From contig JAGVZJ010000052.1 in assembly GCA_018302725.1 (NCBI GenBank), forward strand, positions 1-6,108: a DNA stretch of 6,108 bases, read 5' to 3'. Under the pieces are notes generated by a model. The model was not told the DNA's origin. It ran no database searches and worked only from the letters and a program-made list of their open reading frames with translations. Of the stretch, positions 3,492 through 6,108 are shown one piece after another (the stretch's first letter is position 1; every line of letters begins with the position of its first letter). This DNA comes from Candidatus Woesearchaeota archaeon (lineage in GTDB: Archaea; Nanobdellota; Nanobdellia; SCGC-AAA011-G17; GW2011-AR20). The translations under genes and the position numbers were made by a program.

Positions 3492-6091
3492 TTGGTAGTT
3501 TCAAAATGCTGTGTAAATAATGTTCCATCTGTTCCTGAAACATCTGAACCAGAAACAGTAATATCTACTCTTCCATCTTTATTAAAGTCTAAAACCCCAT
3601 ATGTTGGCTGTCCTGCAGCTGGAATGTTAATGCTTGCTTCATTTGAGAACTTCACAGAAGTGCCTGAGAATGCTTCAGTGCTTGCTCTTACTCCAACCTT
3701 ATAGGTGTAGGTTTTCCCTTGTTGAGCTGTAGTATCTGTATAAGTACATGTATCTCTGGTAACTGAACATGGTACTGATTGCTCCAAGACATTATATGCT
3801 CCACTTCCTTCCTTTCTCCATACATCATAAACTAATTGAGGTAAAGCAGTCCCTCTTGTTCCAATTCCAAATAAATTCTTGAAGAAATTTGCTATTGAAT
3901 CAAAGAATCCCGCATTACCTGTTATTTTATTTTCATAAACAGCTCCCGTTGTAACTGTATTTATAACATCACCAAGATTCCATGATAGTATTACATTGTT
4001 ATTGCTCAGCCTTGCTTGTAGATTTGAAGGAGCAACAATCTCTGTTGTATAAGCAGTTTGTTGAACTTGTTGTATACTAATTGAAATATCCTTAACCTTA
4101 GCTGGACTGGCATTGTCTGTAACTCTGATCATGCAGGTTCCAGCAGCTACTCCTTCTACTGTAAAAGTACTGCCTCCAACAAAGGCAGTTCCTCCTGCAT
4201 TTGGAGCTGGAACAACAATTCTACAGATAGTGGAAGATCCTGATAAAGGAGCAACTCTGTAAGTAGGTGTTCCTCCAGATATAGTAGCAGTAGCTCTTCC
4301 TCCAACATTTAAAGTAGATACAATATTTATACCAAACTCAGTAGGAACTACAAACTCTGTAGATAGTGAAATTACTTTTCTAAATGCATAAGCAGTACCA
4401 CTATCTGTTTTCTGGCCCCAAATCCACTTAGCTTCCGTAAATTGGATTGGCCTCTGATCTTGTCTTTTTTTGGAATCTTCGGTAGGTATCTCCCAACTTG
4501 AATCATCATCATACCCTGGCAGTTTCCAGTCATCAGAACCTCTAACTTGGCTGTACAATCTAGCTTTCCATGTACTATCACTTTTTGCAACAATTCTTCC
4601 ATCATGCCAGACTTCAACTAAAACTCCTTCATCATTTCCTTCATCTTTTGCCCACACCCCTATAACATCTCCATTATTCAAATTAAGGTTATGCACATAA
4701 GCCCTATCCCAATGTTTTCCGCTTTTAACTTTAACATTATTGACATAAAGCTCAAATTTGTCATCTGCAGTTATTCTAATAACAGAGTTCGTACCTCCCT
4801 CTCTCTCAGTAGAAGGAGTCTGGCATATTGTAGGTGCATCATTACCTCTATAGCTTGGGTCTGAATCACAGAAATTGCTCTGGCATTCATTATCATCTCC
4901 ACAACTAACCCCATTTAATTTCTCGCCCTGACCAGAAGAAGGTACTAAAGAAGGTACTACTTTCCTAAAGCTATACCAATTATGGTCATCAGTAATCCTA
5001 TCCCATATCCAGTTAGCGCTTGTAAATCCAGATGGCCTATCCCCCAGTTCTTTTTGATCATTCTCAGTTGGTACTCTCCATCCACGGTCATCATACTCCG
5101 CATTAATTCTCCAACCATCGCCATCCTCTCTTGATAATACCTTAACTTTCCATGTACTATCACTTTTAACAACCAATCTTCCATCAACATAACCTTCAAA
5201 TAAAACTCCTTCATCATTTCCTTCATCTTTGGCTGAAATTGCGATTAAATCTCCTGGATTTAATCTTTTATCATAAACATATCCCTTTCTCCATTCAATC
5301 CCTTGCCCAATTAATTCCCCATTTATGTACAAAGAGTAAATATCATCTGCGGTTACTCTTACATAAGTCCCACCTCCAGTTATAGCGCTGATACCTGCTT
5401 CCGAATTAGGGTTTATATTAAAAGTCTTCCTGAATAAGCGGGTGCCTTCCTCTGTGCGATAATTCCACATCCATGTTGTGTCTTGGGAAAATATATTTTT
5501 TCTTGCACCATAAGTAACTTGTGCTTTATCATCTTTCTCTCTTGTATTCCTAGCATCTGTCCATGAGGACTCATCGAGAAGTATTCTATTATTCCAATTA
5601 TCAGGCCTATCTGCATAATAAGTTTTCCATGTACTATCACTTTTTGCAACAATTCTTCCATCATGCCAGACTTCAACTAAAACTCCTTCATCATTTCCTT
5701 CATCTGTTGCTTTTATAGCAATTAAGTTTTCTCCATAAATCAATTTCCCAGTTATATCCACATATTCGGCGCCTGTCCATTTACTGCCTTCTTTTATTTT
5801 ATTTCCATTTAAATAAAGAATATAACTATCATCCGCAGTTATAAGAACGCAGGAGCCTGATAGACATGGAAATGTGGGATTTGCGCCTCCAACAACACCC
5901 CCAAAAGGATTCTTAAAATATTTTGCAATACCATCTAGAAAACTATCTCCTGTAACATAATTATTTGCAACACCAGTAGCTAACCCAGTATACTGAAACT
6001 GCTCATCAAAAGAATTAAAGATTACTAAAGCACTCAAAAGTACCAAAAAAACGAACAGATGTTCTCTTTTTATACTATCATAAAATCTCAA
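3395..6091 (-). CDS. Gene A, N-terminal part: giant surface protein with three jelly-roll domains, Ig-like and FN3 domains (frameshifted)
   Basis: As read this is 898 residues, but only residues 1-867 look genuine. The last 31 (LTLMTSLYLL...) are an out-of-frame tail after a frame break near 3491, and the true continuation is in the next feature. Start: TTG, supported by the preceding RBS. Residues 11-27 (HLFVFLVLLSALVIFNS) form a signal peptide or membrane anchor. Residues 45-64 carry an amphipathic VTGD...FLDGIAKYFKNPFG motif. Three related jelly-roll domains follow at about 82-226, 244-379 and 437-576, each opening with (I/V)TADD..Y/F.LY(L/I/V)N and closing with W(I/M)W...FRK. Such domains resemble carbohydrate-binding beta-sandwiches. 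Between the second and third lies a four-Cys motif (C397, C403, C408, C423). An Ig-like domain (about 585-674) and an FN3 domain (about 684-824) with a 20-residue amphipathic insertion (723-742) follow, then an EF-hand/dockerin-like loop, DFNKDGRVD (835-843). Adhesion or S-layer/glycan binding is inferred, and no catalytic motif is seen. I do not recognise a named gene. Confidence 0.85.
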   Translation of the reverse strand: MRFYDSIKREHLFVFLVLLSALVIFNSFDEQFQYTGLATGVANNYVTGDSFLDGIAKYFKNPFGGVVGGANPTFPCLSGSCVLITADDSYILYLNGNKIKEGSKWTGAEYVDITGKLIYGENLIAIKATDEGNDEGVLVEVWHDGRIVAKSDSTWKTYYADRPDNWNNRILLDESSWTDARNTREKDDKAQVTYGARKNIFSQDTTWMWNYRTEEGTRLFRKTFNINPNSEAGISAITGGGTYVRVTADDIYSLYINGELIGQGIEWRKGYVYDKRLNPGDLIAISAKDEGNDEGVLFEGYVDGRLVVKSDSTWKVKVLSREDGDGWRINAEYDDRGWRVPTENDQKELGDRPSGFTSANWIWDRITDDHNWYSFRKVVPSLVPSSGQGEKLNGVSCGDDNECQSNFCDSDPSYRGNDAPTICQTPSTEREGGTNSVIRITADDKFELYVNNVKVKSGKHWDRAYVHNLNLNNGDVIGVWAKDEGNDEGVLVEVWHDGRIVAKSDSTWKARLYSQVRGSDDWKLPGYDDDSSWEIPTEDSKKRQDQRPIQFTEAKWIWGQKTDSGTAYAFRKVISLSTEFVVPTEFGINIVSTLNVGGRATATISGGTPTYRVAPLSGSSTICRIVVPAPNAGGTAFVGGSTFTVEGVAAGTCMIRVTDNASPAKVKDISISIQQVQQTAYTTEIVAPSNLQARLSNNNVILSWNLGDVINTVTTGAVYENKITGNAGFFDSIANFFKNLFGIGTRGTALPQLVYDVWRKEGSGAYNVLEQSVPCSVTRDTCTYTDTTAQQGKTYTYKVGVRASTEAFSGTSVKFSNEASINIPAAGQPTYGVLDFNKDGRVDITVSGSDVSGTDGTLFTQHFETTKLTLMTSLYLLIYLQAHAVQLMLICVQQVDVR
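3823..3927 (-). repeat. 105-bp FN3-insert repeat, gene A copy
   Basis: This matches 641-745 in gene B with four mismatches in 105 positions by my count. It encodes the end of the inserted loop (ITGNAGFFDSIANFFKNLF), the GIGTRG turn, and the next FN3 strand (PQLVYDVW). The rest of the FN3 domain is also related but less similar. The two copies are about 3.2 kb apart in the same orientation. Confidence 0.88.
3866..3925 (-). other. Amphipathic ITGN..FFDSIANFFKNLFG motif inside FN3 of gene A
   Basis: This encodes residues 723-742 of gene A. The peptide is identical to the gene B copy and lies at the same place in the FN3 fold. It falls within the near-identical DNA block. Confidence 0.6.
4364..4783 (-). 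repeat. Jelly-roll domain repeat 3 of gene A
   Basis: This encodes residues 437-576, with ITADDKFELYVNN at the start, KDEGNDEGVLVEVWHDG and KSDSTWK in the middle, YDDDSSWEIP, and WIWGQ...FRKVIS at the end. It is separated from repeat 2 by a linker of about 57 residues holding the four-Cys motif. Its central stretch is identical in DNA to that of repeat 1. Confidence 0.75.
4565..4646 (-). repeat. 82-bp perfect direct repeat, copy in jelly-roll 3
   Basis: Base for base this stretch equals 5624-5705. It encodes the segment DEGNDEGVLVEVWHDG through AKSDSTWK. The flanks have diverged clearly, so the identity is local. That points to recent gene conversion or recombination between domains rather than to selection on the protein alone. 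Confidence 0.9.
4955..5362 (-). repeat. Jelly-roll domain repeat 2 of gene A
   Basis: This encodes residues 244-379, with VTADDIYSLYINGEL at the start, KDEGNDEGVLFEGYVDG and KSDSTWK in the middle, YDDRGW, and WIWDR...FRKVV at the end. In DNA it matches repeats 1 and 3 closely at both ends of the DEGNDEG-to-STWK stretch (5142-5230) but differs in the middle. This is a mosaic pattern compared with the perfect match between repeats 1 and 3. Confidence 0.75.
5414..5848 (-). repeat. Jelly-roll domain repeat 1 of gene A
   Basis: This encodes residues 82-226. Hallmarks are ITADDSYILYLNG near the start, then DEGNDEGVLVEVWHDG and AKSDSTWK in the middle, and WMWNYR...FRKTF at the end. The pattern (ADD..Y.LY.NG, then DEG...GV....DG, then S..TW, then a final W.W and FRK) matches beta-sandwich modules seen at the N-terminus of some glycosidases and in adhesins. 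It is shared with the two repeats that follow. Ligand binding is inferred. Confidence 0.75.
5624..5705 (-). repeat. 82-bp perfect direct repeat, copy in jelly-roll 1
   Basis: This is the partner of 4565-4646, in the same orientation and coding frame and about 1.06 kb away. Synonymous positions are identical too. The corresponding part of jelly-roll 2 is only partly conserved. Recombination between the copies would delete about two domains while keeping the frame. Confidence 0.9.
5900..5956 (-). other. Diverged copy of the amphipathic motif near the N-terminus of gene A
   Basis: Residues 46-64 read VTGDSFLDGIAKYFKNPFG. They align with ITGNAGFFDSIANFFKNLFG with one gap and mostly conservative changes. 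This copy follows the N-terminal hydrophobic segment by about 18 residues and precedes the first jelly-roll domain, so the motif is not restricted to FN3 loops. Confidence 0.5.
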
Positions 6092-6097
6092 TAATTT

Positions 6098-6104
6098 TCA
6101 CCCC
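6098..6104 (-). promoter_or_regulatory. Ribosome-binding site of gene A (GGGGTGA)
   Basis: On the minus strand GGGGTGA is followed by six bases and then TTG at 6091. It differs by one base from the archaeal Shine-Dalgarno core GAGGTGA, complementary to the 16S 3' end, and the spacing is normal. An in-frame TGA at 6100-6098 overlaps the site and rules out any start further upstream in this frame. The GTG inside the site (6101-6099) opens a frame that stops after seven codons. The site therefore supports the unusual TTG start. No promoter is visible because only 17 bases precede the gene in the window. Confidence 0.65.
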
Positions 6105-6108
6105 TACA

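Noticed and set aside
3486..3500. Programmed ribosomal frameshift joining the halves of gene A
   Set aside because: The site ACC AAG TTG is not an X XXY YYZ slippery heptamer, and I see no obvious stem-loop. Gene B would need a shift in the opposite direction. A base deletion or sequencing error is simpler.
4372..5676. Minus-strand frames repeating MKSGMMEELLQKVIVHGKL (4372-4617, 5413-5676) and the related one at 4957-5226
   Set aside because: They are alternate-frame readings of the repeated jelly-roll DNA. Their similarity to each other simply reflects the 82-bp repeat.
4565..5705. CRISPR-like or mobile-element repeat
   Set aside because: Only two perfect copies about 1 kb apart, both coding in the same frame within homologous domains, with no regular spacers, terminal inverted repeats or transposase.

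Overview
The window holds two neighbouring genes, both on the minus strand, for large modular cell-surface proteins. I see no RNA gene, insertion sequence, CRISPR array or plus-strand gene. The source looks archaeal, most likely a small-genome DPANN-type lineage (Woesearchaeota/Pacearchaeota-like). The DNA is AT-rich. A textbook archaeal TATA box lies about 28 nt before an ATG, which suggests a leaderless mRNA. A GGGGTGA ribosome-binding site precedes the other gene. The domain mix (CARDB-like module, MopE-type Cys/Asp motifs, thrombospondin-3-like Asp loops, C-terminal membrane helix with a short helical tail) is familiar from surface proteins of such archaea. The lineage is inferred from style, not from a marker gene.

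Gene A (6091 down to 1215) starts at a TTG 17 nt inside the right edge. It would encode a protein of about 1625 residues, but the reading frame is broken near 3491. The N-terminal 867 residues are in one frame and the C-terminal 758 in another. Joined, the protein reads: N-terminal hydrophobic segment; amphipathic 'VTGD..FLDGIAKYFKNPFG' motif; three tandem jelly-roll (carbohydrate-binding-like) domains with a small Cys-rich insert between the second and third; Ig-like domain; FN3 domain with an insertion; dockerin/EF-hand-like segment where the break falls; Cys-rich CPTGRC motif; two Ig-like domains; MopE-like motif; a stretch of unassigned extracellular sequence; CARDB-like domain; Cys-rich MopE region; TSP3-like Ca-binding loops; one transmembrane helix; and a basic/helical tail of about 64 residues, presumably cytoplasmic.

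The 44-nt gap between the genes (1171-1214) carries the promoter of gene B. Gene B (1170 down past the left edge) is a secreted or anchored paralogue. It has a signal peptide, a Cys motif, an acidic Pro/Glu linker, an FN3 domain with the same insertion, an Ig-like domain, and a CPTDRC Cys motif at the window edge. It too is frameshifted, near 800.

The two genes share domains in a different order, and part of the FN3 domain is about 96% identical in DNA. Inside gene A an 82-bp stretch is perfectly repeated in two of the three jelly-roll domains. The locus therefore looks like a surface-protein region that evolves by duplication and shuffling. Both frame breaks could be restored by adding one or two G next to an existing G, so sequencing or assembly error must be excluded before calling the genes broken.
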